The notes beneath the pieces were generated by a model. The model was not told the origin of the DNA. It searched no databases and saw only the letters and a program-made list of their open reading frames with translations. Positions 7,751 through 20,300 of a DNA stretch of 37,336 nt are shown piece by piece; the first letter of the stretch is position 1; every line of letters begins with the position of its first letter. Both the position numbers and the translations under genes were made by a program. Source of the stretch: Planctomycetota bacterium (lineage in GTDB: Bacteria > Planctomycetota > Planctomycetia > Planctomycetales > Planctomycetaceae); assembly GCA_027623235.1 (NCBI GenBank), contig JAQBVJ010000071.1:1-37336 (forward strand), written 5' to 3'.

Positions 7751-10354
7751 CTACCGCTTCGGTTTCTGCACGGTGAGCTTACGCCGGTAAATCCGCTTGC
7801 CATGCGCGATGTAGAGCGTGCTGTGATCGTTGCCGGCCAGCATGCAGGTTGTCAGAGGCTGGTCCTGATCGACTTTGGGCAGGACTCCACAAGGGCGGCC
7901 GGTGGGATCGAAAATCTGGACGCCGAGATCGCTGGTCACGTAGTAGCGGCCCGCTTTGTCGACGGCCATTCCGTCGCCCCGGGCCACTGCCACGTAAGGC
8001 GGTGGTTCGTTGAAGCGGAATTCGCCTTTCGAGTCGACACGGAGTCGCATCGGCATCGTGGGCATTTTTGCGTCGAGGACTGCGCCGGCGTTGACTCGAA
8101 ACGTCCACGTATAAGTTCCGCCGTAGTCGGACACGGCCAGAGTCCCACCGTCGTTGGATAGAGCGATGCCGTTGGGTTTCGTGATGCCAGTGTCGACGGG
8201 AGTGACTTCTCCATTCTTCGGGTTAATTCGAGTCACCTGCTGCGCCCCGGTCTCAGTGATCAGGATGAAGCCATCGCGGGTGACGGCCAGATCGTTGGGC
8301 TTGACTCCCTCGGCCACCGACTTCACTTCGCCGGTCGCGACGTTGATCGAGATGACGCGGCTCTTCGATCCCTGGCACGCATACAACAGCGAACCGTCAG
8401 GACTGAATTCCAGGCCGCTGACCGACTCTTTGGCGATCTCAGTCTTTGCGCCATCGGTCGCGCTGATGCGGAAGACGGCCGGAGCCCTCATGTCGCAGAA
8501 ATACAGGTTGCCGTCTTTGTCAGCACACAGTGCATCGGCGAAGCCCAGGTCGTCGGCGACCAGCTCCCACGATTCGCCGTGGATCAACAGGTTGAGCAGT
8601 GTCAGGTCGCCACCGAGATCTCCGCGAGTGTCGATGACGGGAGTGTGAGTCTCCTTTCGCCACAGCCATTTCATGGCGTCCGGAAACAGGGAACTGCCAT
8701 AGTCGGCGTTGTGAGCGTAGCCCTCGGCCCAGTCGAAGCGCGTGTCATAGCCCATGTATTGCAGAGCCGATGCCATCTGCTGATTGGACCAGGGCCAGCT
8801 TCCGAAAGCGTTATCCACGTCGCCGCTGGTGTCGGCCATGTAGACGCGGATCGGCTTCGGTTCCGACTTGCGAACCAGAGCCGGATAGACGTTGCCACCT
8901 CGAAGATTGGTGAAGCTGCCCACGCTGGAATACACGCGGCGGAAGTAGTCGGTGCGCTCCCACGCTGCCGTGAACGCGCAGATGGCTCCCGAACTGGAAC
9001 CGCCAATGGCGTGCATCTCGGGGTCGTCTGAGATGCTGTATCGCTTCTTCACTTCGGGAATAATTTCTTCCAGCAGGAAGCGGACGTAGCGATCTCCCAG
9101 GCTGTCGTACTCGAAGCCTCGATTGGAATGCCGGCCGTTCTGTCGCGGCTTCGATTTGTCGTGACCCGGATTGAGGAAGATCGCAATCGTGGGCGGCATG
9201 TCTCCGCGAGCGATCAGGTTGTCGAACACCGTGGGAACGCGCCAGCGGCCGTTCACGTTTCGCATGCCTTCGCCGTCCTGAAACACCATCAGCGCGGCGG
9301 GCTGTTCGGCCTTGTACTGAGCCGGCACGTAAACGGACCAGTCGCGAGTCGTGCCGGGGAAGACCGTTGATTCCCACGGTTCCATTTTCTCGACCGTGCC
9401 CTTCGGCACGTCATCGCTCGCCACCGCGTCCGGATGGGGTTCCCACTTCGGGTTCGTATTGACGATTGGGATGGATGTTGATTCGGCGTTGTCGTCCCAC
9501 AACCACGTCAGAGCATCCGGCAAGGCTTCGCCGCCCCACTTCCCGCTGTGTCCGCCGTCGGTCATGACCAGCTTGTAAGGGTAGCCCGCAAACTGCAGAG
9601 CCGCCGCAAGATCTCGATTTCCCAGCGGCCAGTTCCCATGCAGATTGTTCAAATCGTCGCGGCCATCCTGCAGGTACACCTTGATGGCTTTCGGCTTGTC
9701 CTTTGTCTTTCGAACGAGGCCGGGATACGCCCAACCGCCGCGAATGTTGGTAAAACTGCCGATGTGGCTCATCACCTTGCCGAACTGGTCCGGCTTCTCC
9801 CACGCGACGGTGAAGGCACAGATGCCGCTGGAAGAGATGCCGCAGACAGCTCGATCAGCGGGCTCGGGCGAAACGTTGAGCCCCTTCAGCGCGACGGGCA
9901 GAAATTCATCGACCAGAAAGTTCGCGTAGCGATCACCGAGCGAATCATACTCAAACGATCGATTGCTGCGGTTGCTGGCACCGGGTGCCGTCGCGGGAAT
10001 CGTTCCGGGATTCACGAACACGGCAATGGTGACCGGCATCGCCTTTCGATGAATCAGATTGTCGAACACCACGGGAACTCGAAATGAGCCCTTCACGTTC
10101 GCATACCCGCCTCCATCCATAAACACCATCAGCGAAGCGGGTTCGTCGGGCTTGTACTGAGCCGGAACGTACACGCTGAAGTCACGCTGGGTTCCGGGAA
10201 AGATCTGACTGTCACTGAACTGTCCCGACGTGACCTTTCCGTGTGGAACGTCCTCCTGGATGACTCGATCCGGGCTCTCCTGTGCCAACGCTTGAACAGC
10301 CAGCAGGGGCAGTACAGAACTCAGCAGGATCAAGTGACGCTTGAGACAGTTCAT
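7751..10354 (-). CDS. Exported tandem esterase with SMP-30-like propeller domain
   Basis: An 867-residue secreted protein with a signal peptide (residues 1-25, ending ALAQ). It has two homologous esterase units of the enterochelin esterase/esterase D alpha/beta-hydrolase type, about residues 35-290 and 315-570. Both contain RDFSVYVPAQY or RDWSVYVPAQY and FEYDSLGDRY. Unit 2 has a canonical GSSSG nucleophile motif (G452-G456, S454). Unit 1 has GISSS at the same place (S174), with the closing glycine moved one residue on. Histidines H269 and H548 sit where the catalytic His is expected. From about residue 600 the sequence is an SMP-30/gluconolactonase or NHL-like propeller (DALCADKDGNLYFCD, LEFSPDGSLLYA, KPNGIALSNDG). 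GGAG lies seven bases upstream of the ATG. A role in hydrolysing carbohydrate esters or lactones is plausible. The substrate is unknown. Confidence 0.87.
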   Translation of the reverse strand: MNCLKRHLILLSSVLPLLAVQALAQESPDRVIQEDVPHGKVTSGQFSDSQIFPGTQRDFSVYVPAQYKPDEPASLMVFMDGGGYANVKGSFRVPVVFDNLIHRKAMPVTIAVFVNPGTIPATAPGASNRSNRSFEYDSLGDRYANFLVDEFLPVALKGLNVSPEPADRAVCGISSSGICAFTVAWEKPDQFGKVMSHIGSFTNIRGGWAYPGLVRKTKDKPKAIKVYLQDGRDDLNNLHGNWPLGNRDLAAALQFAGYPYKLVMTDGGHSGKWGGEALPDALTWLWDDNAESTSIPIVNTNPKWEPHPDAVASDDVPKGTVEKMEPWESTVFPGTTRDWSVYVPAQYKAEQPAALMVFQDGEGMRNVNGRWRVPTVFDNLIARGDMPPTIAIFLNPGHDKSKPRQNGRHSNRGFEYDSLGDRYVRFLLEEIIPEVKKRYSISDDPEMHAIGGSSSGAICAFTAAWERTDYFRRVYSSVGSFTNLRGGNVYPALVRKSEPKPIRVYMADTSGDVDNAFGSWPWSNQQMASALQYMGYDTRFDWAEGYAHNADYGSSLFPDAMKWLWRKETHTPVIDTRGDLGGDLTLLNLLIHGESWELVADDLGFADALCADKDGNLYFCDMRAPAVFRISATDGAKTEIAKESVSGLEFSPDGSLLYACQGSKSRVISINVATGEVKSVAEGVKPNDLAVTRDGFILITETGAQQVTRINPKNGEVTPVDTGITKPNGIALSNDGGTLAVSDYGGTYTWTFRVNAGAVLDAKMPTMPMRLRVDSKGEFRFNEPPPYVAVARGDGMAVDKAGRYYVTSDLGVQIFDPTGRPCGVLPKVDQDQPLTTCMLAGNDHSTLYIAHGKRIYRRKLTVQKPKR

Positions 10355-10724
10355 GGTGGAGCTCCGAAGGATGACCTGATCACTGCACTTTGCGGGGACG
10401 ATTGAGCATTCGATAAAACGGCTGTCGAGACGCCTGCGCGCCCGACGGGTCGGATTCTTGCAGCTGACTGAAACAATTTCACGCCGGTCGCGATGGCACA
10501 GTCAGGCAGGTCCCGGTTCCGCATGCGGAGTTCGCATTAACCCGCTACCGTCACGATTCCAAACGGGAAATGCCGGGCTGGCTCGGCGCGATGATGTGCG
10601 AGCCGGAATTTTGTCTGTTTGCTCAGTTTGATTTTGTTTCAGAACGGGCCGGGATTCGGCGACACATTCGGGCGAGTTCCCGCATATTGCCGTTTGACGT
10701 CTGCTGATCCAACGAGCGTTTCCT
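10355..10724. other. Divergent intergenic region
   Basis: A 370-base region between the divergent esterase/propeller gene (left) and the ECF sigma factor gene (right). It must contain both promoters. A TTGACG at 10693-10698 lies close to the sigma factor start but has no good -10 partner at the right spacing. Short frames here translate to low-complexity sequence and are rejected as genes. The sigma factor may regulate its own promoter here, but no repeated or recognisable target motif is visible. Confidence 0.4.
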
Positions 10725-11318
10725 GTGACACACAGCCTTGCGGATAACAAATCTGTCGCGGATGCAAGCTGCGACGACTGGCGCACTCTGTTTGAGGAGT
10801 ACAGCGTCGATGTCTGGCGGTACGTCGCGAACATCATCGGGTCTGATGCGGATGCGGTCGGGGATGCTGTTCAGGAGACGTTCATGGCCGCGGCCAGGTG
10901 CTTCGATCAGTTCGACCCGGCTCGCGGAACGACACGCAGCTGGCTGTTTGGAATTGCTCATCACGAAGTCGCAAAACACTGGCGGCGAGCGGCACGGCAT
11001 CGGATTGACTCAAGCGGCCCTCCTGTTGAAGAGGCATCGACGGCGGGTGAGGCGGCGACTCGACTGGAACAACTGGAAACCGTTGAGCTCGTGTGCCGTG
11101 TCCTGTCTGAGCTCTCTTCAGATTCGGCGGCGCTGCTGACGGGAAAATACTGTGAAGAGTTCACCGTGGTCGAACTGGTTGAGCAGTTCGGCGGAACGGT
11201 TGAGGGAGTCCGGTCGAAGCTCGCGAGGGCTCGGCGGGATTTTAGACAGAAGTACGAACGAGCCAGCGGCGGAGACGTTCCGTGGGGATCGCTTCAGCAG
11301 CTGGGTGAACACGATTAG
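10725..11318 (+). CDS. ECF-family RNA polymerase sigma factor
   Basis: A 197-residue sigma-70-like extracytoplasmic-function factor. Region 2 spans about residues 22-90: VWRYVANIIGSDADAVGDAVQETF is the core-binding and -10 recognition part, followed by TRSWLFGIAHHEVAKHWRR. Region 4 spans about residues 130-185, with a helix-turn-helix at FTVVELVEQFGGTVEGVRSKLARARR. The GTG at 10725 is the only start that keeps region 2 complete; its ribosome-binding site is weak. The 24-bp gap to the giant membrane protein gene indicates an operon. Since ECF factors are usually paired with a membrane regulator encoded next door, that giant protein is the natural candidate. There is no C-terminal extension of the kind found in some planctomycete ECF groups. 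Confidence 0.92.
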   Translation: MTHSLADNKSVADASCDDWRTLFEEYSVDVWRYVANIIGSDADAVGDAVQETFMAAARCFDQFDPARGTTRSWLFGIAHHEVAKHWRRAARHRIDSSGPPVEEASTAGEAATRLEQLETVELVCRVLSELSSDSAALLTGKYCEEFTVVELVEQFGGTVEGVRSKLARARRDFRQKYERASGGDVPWGSLQQLGEHD

Positions 11319-11342
11319 TCGGCCAGTCCGACAGGTGATGTG

Positions 11343-14300
11343 ATGGCTGAGAATCTTCAGTCCGACCACGAAGACGAACGCGACGACGAGTCACTGCGGC
11401 CTCTTCTGAAGCCGCTGCGTGGCCAGGCTGCGCCGGTCGATCCGGCGCGACTGGCCCGGATCGGTGAAGGCTCACTCCGAGAAATCGCGGCGATTCGGAT
11501 GACTCGGGCGGGTGCGAACGGCGAAACCAACAAATCTCAGATCGACGCTCGTGACCAGTCACCTCGCGTGACCGTCCGGCGGGGCGATTCTCAATTGAGG
11601 GGAAACGGGATGTTTGCTCTGGCAACGCGTGCGGCGGTTTCTGTGACAGCTCTCGTCATCGGCGGTTTCGTCTGGTTCTTCGCGGGAGTCAGTGCCGATG
11701 CTGACTCGACGCTTGGCGAGGTGCTCGACGCGACCCGTAACGCAAAGACGCTTCAACTGAAAGTCGTGCGGGACGGAGACATCGCCGACGTCTGGATGGG
11801 CGACGGCGGCCGGCTTCGCTGGCAGTCCTCTCCGACGACCTACCAGATTGCCGACGGCACGTCGCTGTGGGAGATCGATGAAGAGTCGAACGTTGTCCGA
11901 CCCGCGAAGGACACGCTGCTGGCGTCGGCCGCGTCCGATCAGGACTTGCTCGCACTGATCGGAGTTGGTGAGGACGGCTCATCCATTCTGCGCAAGGCGA
12001 GGCCCATCGGATCCGTTCTGCATGACGGCACGAAGTGCCGGCTGTACCGGACAACGGCGACCGTCAATGAGCGGAAGCTGATGTTTGAGGCGTTCGTCGA
12101 TCAGAAATCGAACGAGCTGCGCAGCATCGTTGCCTGGCCAGCGGGGCTCACGAAACGCGAGGGACCGCCGGTCGCGGAGGTTCGGCTCGTCGCACGAAAC
12201 GTCGAGGTCAAGAAGAGTCAATTCGAGTTTGCGAAGTCGCTCAGCGAAGACGGCCGCATCGGAAAGATCGCTGATCAGCAGGGCATCGCGCTTCTTCGAC
12301 CGAAACTGCAGCAACGCTGGACTCCCATCTGCCGGCAACTGCGACTGAAGCCGGGCGATCAACTCCGGACCGACGTCCGAGGTGCGAACGCGGTTTCGGC
12401 ACGACTGACTTCCGGCGCCGTGGTGACGGTCGGACCGGGATCGCTGGTGGAACTAACCTCGCCGACAGCCGTCCGACTGCACTACGGAGAAGCTCAGATC
12501 ACCGGAGGAAAGCAGGCCGGTCTGGAGATTCACGGTCGCGACAAGCTTGCGATGAAACCTGCCAGCAACGACGCGGTCCTGTACGCCGTCCGTCCGCAGC
12601 GCGATCTGCAGGTCATCGAACAGAAGCCCGTCTGGCTGCTGGGATTCGAAGGAGCATCCTCCAATGAATCGATCGGCTCGCTGATCACAAAAGTCGACGG
12701 TCGCGATGTGCCGCTGACGATTGGTTATCACAAAGTCAAAGTCGAAATTCGAGATCAGATCGCGCGGACGACGATCGAGGAGTCCTTCGTCAATCGTACA
12801 AAAAGCAGTCTCGAAGGCATCTTCCATTTCCCGCTGCCTCAGGACGCGTCGATCAGCGGTTTTGGAATGTGGATCAACGGCGAGCTCGTCGAAGCCGACG
12901 TGGTGGAGAAACAACGGGCCCGCGAGATTTACGAAACGATCCTGCGGGAAAAACGGGATCCGGGACTGCTCGAATGGACCGGCGGAAACATTTTCAAAGC
13001 ACGAGTCTTCCCGATCCTGCCGCGGTCGGAAAAGCGGATCAAGATCGTCTACACGCAGGTGCTGCCACTGCGGGCGAATCAGTATCGGTACTCGTACGCG
13101 TTACGAAGCGAGATGCTGCAGAAGACGCCGCTGCGTGAACTGTCGATCGACGTTCTGGTGAACTCGGCACTGCCCTTGAAAAAGGTCGAGTCGCCGACGC
13201 ATCCCGCCCGCATCGAACAGACAGAGCGGTCAGCGAGCATCGCGTTCTCCGCGCAGGAGTACTCACCGACGCGAGACTTCGAGCTCGTTTGCGACCTCGA
13301 CGGGAAAACGTCAGACGTCGTCACGATCCCGCACCGGCGCGGCGACGACGGCTACTTCATGGTGCAGCTCTCACCACCGGCGGCCGAGGGGAACTGGCAG
13401 CGCGAGGTGCTGCCGGACGGCGAGCCGATCGACCTGCTGCTGGTTTGCGACACGTCCGGCTCGATGGATCGAGCCAATCGAAAGACGCAGGCGGCATTCG
13501 TTGCGGCGGTTCTCACTTCGCTGGGTGAGGACGATCGATTCAACATTGCTGTGACTGATGCCGAAACGAAGTGGCTGTTCAAAAACTCTGTCTCGCCTGA
13601 CAAAACGAATGTTGAGCAGACTCGCAGCTGGCTGGATGCCCGCGTGTCGCTCGGCTGGACGGATCTCGATCAGACGTTCGCCTCGATTCAGAAACGCGTT
13701 GGCAGGAAGACGCACGTGGTTTATGTCGGAGACGGCGTCGTTACCGCTCGCGATGTCAACGCGCAGGACTTTTCGGCGCGGGTGCGTCGCCTTTACGGAA
13801 AAAAGACGAAAGGCACGTTTCACGCAGTCTCAACGGGAAGCAGTTTTGAATCGGTCGTGCTGAAGGCGATCGCCTCGCTCGGTCGCGGCTCCGTTCGTTC
13901 GATCGGTAGCGGGCAGACTTCGATGTCCGTCGCTCTGGAACTTCTCAACGAGATTGCTCAGCCGGGTCTGCGGGATCTCAACGTGCAGTTTCGAGGGATC
14001 GATGTGGCGGCGGTCTATCCGAAGGAGCTGCCGAATCTGGCGGCGGGCACTCAGCAGATTCTTGTCGGTCGCTATCTGACTCGCGGTGAGGATCAGTCCG
14101 GGGAGATCGTTGTGACGGGAACGCGCGGGGGCGAGCCGGTGACGTATTCGGCTCGAATTTCTCTAAAGGATGCCGAGAAAGGCAACTCGTTTATTCCACG
14201 ACTGTGGGCGCGGGCGCACCTCGACCAGTTGCTGCAGCAGGGGCGAAGTCAGTTCATCAAAGACGAGATCATCAGCCTCTCGGAAGAGTTTCACATCATC

Positions 14301-17300
14301 ACACCGTACACGTCGCTGCTCGTTCTGGAGACGGACGAAGACCGCGAGCGGTTTGGTGTCAAACGACGTTTCGAGATGCGGGATGGGGAGCGGTTCTTTG
14401 CCGACGGGCGAAACGCGGTGAACTATGAACTGCTGCAGAAAGTTGTCCGTGAGGCCGGCAACTGGCGGCTCGGTCTGCGTTATCAGATCCAGCAGGAACT
14501 CGCGAAGCTGGGACGCGAACCTCAGGCCGTGCAGGAAGTCAGGAGACGGATCGATCGCGCCAAAGACCTGATCGTGGTGTCGGGTACCGCCGGGACCGTC
14601 AGTCTCGGACGGTCAGACTGGTCTGGCGTCGATTCACGCGATAGTCAAATCGAAGGCTTCGGCTTTGCGAGTGGTGGATTTGGCGGAGGAGGTGGGTTCG
14701 ACGGACTCGACAGCCTGTACTTACGCGGTCAGCTCGGTGACCGTCGGGGCGGAGAATTGATGTTAAAGGAAGTTTCAGATGCTTTGGAAAAGTCAGCCGG
14801 CTGGGATGGCGACAAGAGCGATGCGATCGTCGTCTCTGACGAGACCGAAGTAGAAGGCGACGGCGGCCGAAAGCGGGAGCTGAGTGACTTCAACATGTCG
14901 TTGGGATTCATGCCGATGCGGGGGGCGAAGCAGAATGCCAAATTGCAGGAATTCGGAAAAGGAAAGTCCGTCAAGCCGGGCTTCGGCCTGTTTGGTCCCG
15001 CCGCCAGTCCAATGGCGGCTTCCCGGGCACCGGACGACTACCAGTCGATGGATGAGGGACGCGGCGTCTCCAACGGCGGTTACTACAGCGGCCACAATTA
15101 CGTGGCCTGGCTGCAGACGCTGTTTCCGAGTCTGCCTCATCCCGAAGTCGAGATCGCTGCTGCGAAGCCGGAATCCGACTGGCCGGAAGAAGCGGTCGCT
15201 CTGTCGCGCAGTCTGCTGCGGAATGTCTGGCTCAAGAAGCTGAAAGGCGGCCTCGAAATCCGGCACACGTCGGACTCATTTGACCCGCGGTGGAAGCGGC
15301 AGACCAGTCACCTTGACAGCCTGGAACTGTACTCTGGCGATGCCTGGTTGAGCTGGTCGGTCACCGGCGGCAACGGCCGGACGATTCACTGGTACGACAA
15401 GACAGAGCGCGGAGCCATCTCCGAAGTTTTCAGCCTGGGGCGCATCCGCAACTTTGCCGAGTCCGACCGGAAAGATTCGATCGGCATCGGCGCGTCATCG
15501 TTCGGCGACGGGCTGCACACGTCGTATCAGAATTACGATGTGAAAATTGACTCCGGAGCTGACATCAAGACGCTCCTTCTGACAAGCCGGTCTCAACCGA
15601 AGACTCAGTTGCGATTTTTCATCGACGTTAAGAAGCACGTTCTTGTCAAAACCGAAACGATCGCCGACGGCAAGGTGACGTCCGCGGCGGTCCGAAGTGA
15701 CTTCGTCGAAATCCAGGGAGCGTGGTGGGCGCGGAAGATCGAGACAGTCGACGCGAAGGGGCGTGTGGTCTCCAGTTCGACGGTCACGATCACCGAAGTC
15801 AGCGATGAAAAACTTGCGAAACGACACGGCGAAGAACTGGCGCTGCGCGAGCGGGTTCAGTTCCTCGCCCATCCTGTGCCGAGCATTGAAGAGGCAGAGA
15901 CAGCCACTGAAGACGGTTCGGCCGGGTTCGCTCACCGGCTCGCGCTGATTGTGCGGTTCTCGCAGATTCAGAAGTGGGACGAGGTGCTCCAGCAGCTTGA
16001 GGAGCTCGAAGAAATTGTTGGCGACAAACCAGGCCGACAGTGGATTCGGCTCGAGGTGCTGAAGTCGGCGCGAAGAAATGCTGAGGCACTCGCTCTGATT
16101 CATTCTCTTGCCGGACAGCTTGCAGAAGCGCAGCCGGCGGACCTGGCTCGTGCCGGGCACCTGATCAGCTCGGCGTGGTCGATCGCCGACGCGAATGAGA
16201 CGCTCAAACTTCAGGAGCAACTCAAGCCGGTCTTTGATCGCCAGCCGGAATACTCCGGTGCGAAGTGGGCCTGGCAGAGCCATCAGATCAGCAGTCTGCG
16301 GAATCTTGAGCGGACGGAAGAACTGCTCGCCCAGGAGAAAGCTCGCGCCGAACAGCAGCCGTGGTCGGTCTACATTCAGGCTCAGTATGCGCGAGACGTG
16401 GCCGCATTTGGCGACCACCGCGACGCGTACGCCTGGCTGAAGGCTGTCGTCGAACACGCGGGGGAGTGGAATCCGCACGAACGTGATTACGCATGGCAGA
16501 CGTGGGCCGACCTGCTGAATGAACGCGGCGAATCGGCGGAGCAGATTGAAGTCATCGGCGCATGGATTCTGGAAGAACCGCTCGGTGAGGAACCGTATTC
16601 CCGCTACCTCGCGGCGTACGTTTTCGACGACCGGATGGACGACGTTCAAGCGATCGCACTGCAGTGGCTGGAAGAGGGACGCGCCGACGGCGAACTGTCA
16701 CCGTCGGCCCTGTCAAAAGTCGGAGCCGCGATCGAGTACGCGATGGGCAATGGCTGGCGCCTCTACTGGCACAACGTGGAGCCGGAGTGGTACGAGCCGC
16801 TGCAGAGTGCCGCCCTCTTCTACATGCATCATGAAAAGCACCGTGGCTTCGCGACCCGGATCATGAGCCGACATCAATTTTCGAATTCGGATTCGGCGGA
16901 CGTAATCCGAGTGAAGGCGTTTGAGGAACTGCTGGAGAACTCAGCAACGATGGAGCCGGCAAAGCTCAACGACTTCGTGCAGTGGGTCCGCAACGGCAAG
17001 CCGACACGCGATGCGGAGGCCTGGACGCCGATTGCCGAAACGCTCCGCAAACGCTGGGAAGAACTCAAACATCCAGAGAAAGCGACCGATCCAGATCCGA
17101 AGCACGCGGTGGGCGACACGCTCATGACGCTTTACGGCGGGGCCTTCCATGAAACGCTGTACTACCCGTTCATTCGCGAGCGGATCGCGCAGGCTCCGGA
17201 CCGGCTGCGCGACACTTACGTCTCGACGCTGTTTCAGAACCTGTGGGCCGAATCGTGGACCGAGGAGCGCGAGGTCGAGCTGTTTGCTCTGCTGGCCGAG

Positions 17301-20300
17301 CTTTCGAAGAACGCTCCGGATTCGCAACTGGGGATTCAGGTCGAAGCGGCTTACCACCTGGTCGATCGGATGATCGAAGCCCGCATCGCAGCGGACGAGG
17401 CAACACTGCAGGACACGGGGCATCCCGAAGAGCTGACTCGACAGGAACTTGCTGCGAAGAAAGCTGACTTCACGAAGGCCGCCCGCGAGGAGGTTGCCGC
17501 GCGACTCGCCGCCGAATCAAAGAAGTACGACGGACTGCTGGGCCAGTGGCTGCAGATGGACCGGATGTTCCTCGACGTGAAACTGAGCCGAAACCTGGAG
17601 GCTGTGGCGAAGGAGTGCCAGGTGTTCCTCGGCGATGAGCCGCCAGAATTTGATGAACCGAAGAAGGACGCGAAGCCGGAAGAACTTGCCAGGAAGATGC
17701 GCGAAGATGTCGTCCGGGCCGTCCTGCGGCAGCGGGCTCTGGTGACGTTTACGAATCTGTCGGTCCGACAATCGGCGACGCCGGAAATGCGGAGCTGGCT
17801 TCTGGCCTACATCGATGCCGGTGTCGAGCGGGCGGACGACAACGCCGCTCAGTGGAAGCAACTGAAGTATTCCTTACTGATCGTTCTCGACCAGCCCGAG
17901 GAACTGGAGAAGCTGGTGCGAAAGTGGATTCGCACGGACGAGTACGTCACGAACTGGCGTCAGATGCTGGCTTATCTGATGGCTGAGCGTGGGGCTCTCG
18001 ATGAGGCAATCAGTCTGTTTGAGCGGATCGAGAAGGACTCGCAGCTGGCTCCGGCTGATTACTCGACCCTCGCCAACTGGTACCTCGCCCGGGATCAGAA
18101 AGACAACTACAAGCGGGCGAAAATCGAAACGTTGAAGGCGGCTCAGGAATACCAGCTGCAGAATTACATCAGCCAGCAACGCTACCGCTGGGAGCGGACC
18201 AACGAGCCACTGCCGAGCGAGCTGGATGAGCAGGTGCTGTTCGCGTTCGAGGCGCTGTTTGAAAAATCCAGCAGTCCGGGCAATTACCTTTCCGGACTGC
18301 AGAGTTTTTATCGGGCGTGCCGCGACTTCCGTCTGCTGCGGATGATTCCCGATGCGGTCGTCGGTCGAACTCAGCAGCAGGTCTACAGCTTCCTCGGGCA
18401 GCTGAGTCACACCGTCCTGTCTGACATGCGGAAAGAAGCGACGGCGGATGAAATTCTCGACCGCGTTGCCGAGCTGCGAAAACGCGAGCTCACGGCCATC
18501 GACGCGCGGGCACTCGACCTTCTCGAAGCGATCGTCGAACGAAAGTCAGCCGAGGTCCTCAACGAACCGGCTCCGCACATTGCGGCGGCCGTCGACGCGC
18601 TCAAGCGGGCGTTCGAGCATGAGTGGGCGGACGGTGAGGGACGCCAGATGGCACAATTCCTGGACGGCCTGGGCCACATCGAGCACGCAGAACTTTCGGC
18701 CGAGCAGTTCCGCCAGTTGCGGGAACTGCATCGCCGCGAGAAAGCCGGCACGGACGACCGACTCTTTACGGGCTGGTACCTGGCGAACACTTTGTTCCAT
18801 CCGTACGGCAAAATGCCCGAGGGACTGCAGCAAATGGAAATCGCCATTCGAGAGTACGACGAGTCTCACGCGAATGGCTGGCCGGCTCACGCCAACGACC
18901 CGCTGTCCGGTTACCTCGCGATGCTGGAGCGATCGAACCGGCACATGGACGCGGAGAAAGATCTCAACGGGCGTCTTGTGAAACCGCTCAACGCCGGTCA
19001 GCGGAACTGGCTGATCGAGCGGCTGGCAACGTGCTACTCGCGAGCCCTCGAAGCAGAGACACAGGTCTCGCTCGGCCAGCGCGAGGAACTGTACCTCAAC
19101 CTGATTCCGTTTATCGTGAAGCAGGAAGCCCGCGCCGATGACTATCTGCGGTACCAGATCCTGCAGCGCGTGCGCGAGGTCTTCCGCACGGCGAAAAGCA
19201 AAAAATATCCGACTCTTCGCAAGGACATGCGGAAGTTCGCCTTCGCGACACTGCCGAAGTGGCTGAAGCGGCAGCGGAATAATTACTCGTCCATGATCGA
19301 TCAGACTTCGTACCTGCTGAAGGACCTGCTCGATGCGCGAATCGCTCTGGAGTTTCTGATCGAACGTGTTGAAAACTACCCGCGCCGATTTCACCAGACT
19401 TATGAAAGTGCGTGGAGCCGCTTTGGTTATCGAATCGGCGAGTACCGGCAGGAGGTCGGAGACGTCGGCGATCTTGAATCGCGACTGCTGGCTCTCGTGC
19501 TGGCCGAACTGCGTCACGACCTGGAAAGCCGCAATAATCGCGGCCGCTATCTCTACAGACGATACAACAATTACTGGACTGAAAAGACTCTGGATTTTGC
19601 GAAGACCGCCGAGGACGTCCTCGCCGGGCACCGCGATTCTGCCCGCTTCGTTGAATACGTCGCCGAGTACCTCTGGAATGGACTCGGGAACCAGAAGAAC
19701 GGCAAGTTCCCCGGGCACCTCGACTATCGTGACCGGGCGATCGATGTGATGTTTGAGGCTCACAAGGAAAAGCTGCTCGACGATTCCGGCCTGGCACAGC
19801 TGGTCGACTGGCTCCACCATCCGGAGAAGAAACGCTATGCGGAATCGATCGCGATTCTGGAAGGACTCATCGAGCGGTGGGACCTCTCGATGCACTACCG
19901 TTGCGAACTGATCACCGCGTACCACCGCACTCAGCGAGCCGCGCAGAGAACCGACCTGATTAATGAAACGCTTGAACTGTTCCGTAAAGACGGTCGGTGG
20001 ACTGAGGACAATCTGAGGCAGCTCGCGCAGTGCGTTCACGACAACTCACTCAATCAGCGGACGATCCAGCTGGTCGGCGAGCTGATCCCGATGCACCAGC
20101 GATCGCACCCGACGCGAGGCATCGGCGAGGGCAAGCTCTCAACCTGGTACATGTGGCTGGCCGATGCTCATTCCAGTCTGCAGCACACGAAAGAGGCGGT
20201 CGACGCCGCCGCGGCCGCGATCGTCGCGTGGGGGCCGAGAATCGAGCAACGCAGTTCGGCCGTCCAGAAAATCAACGATGTAATGAAGGCGGCCAAAGAC

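Noticed and set aside
18546..20039. 497-residue minus-strand frame inside the giant gene
   Set aside because: It is antisense to the helical region; the hydrophobic, valine- and leucine-rich translation mirrors Glu/Arg/Leu-rich coding on the other strand.
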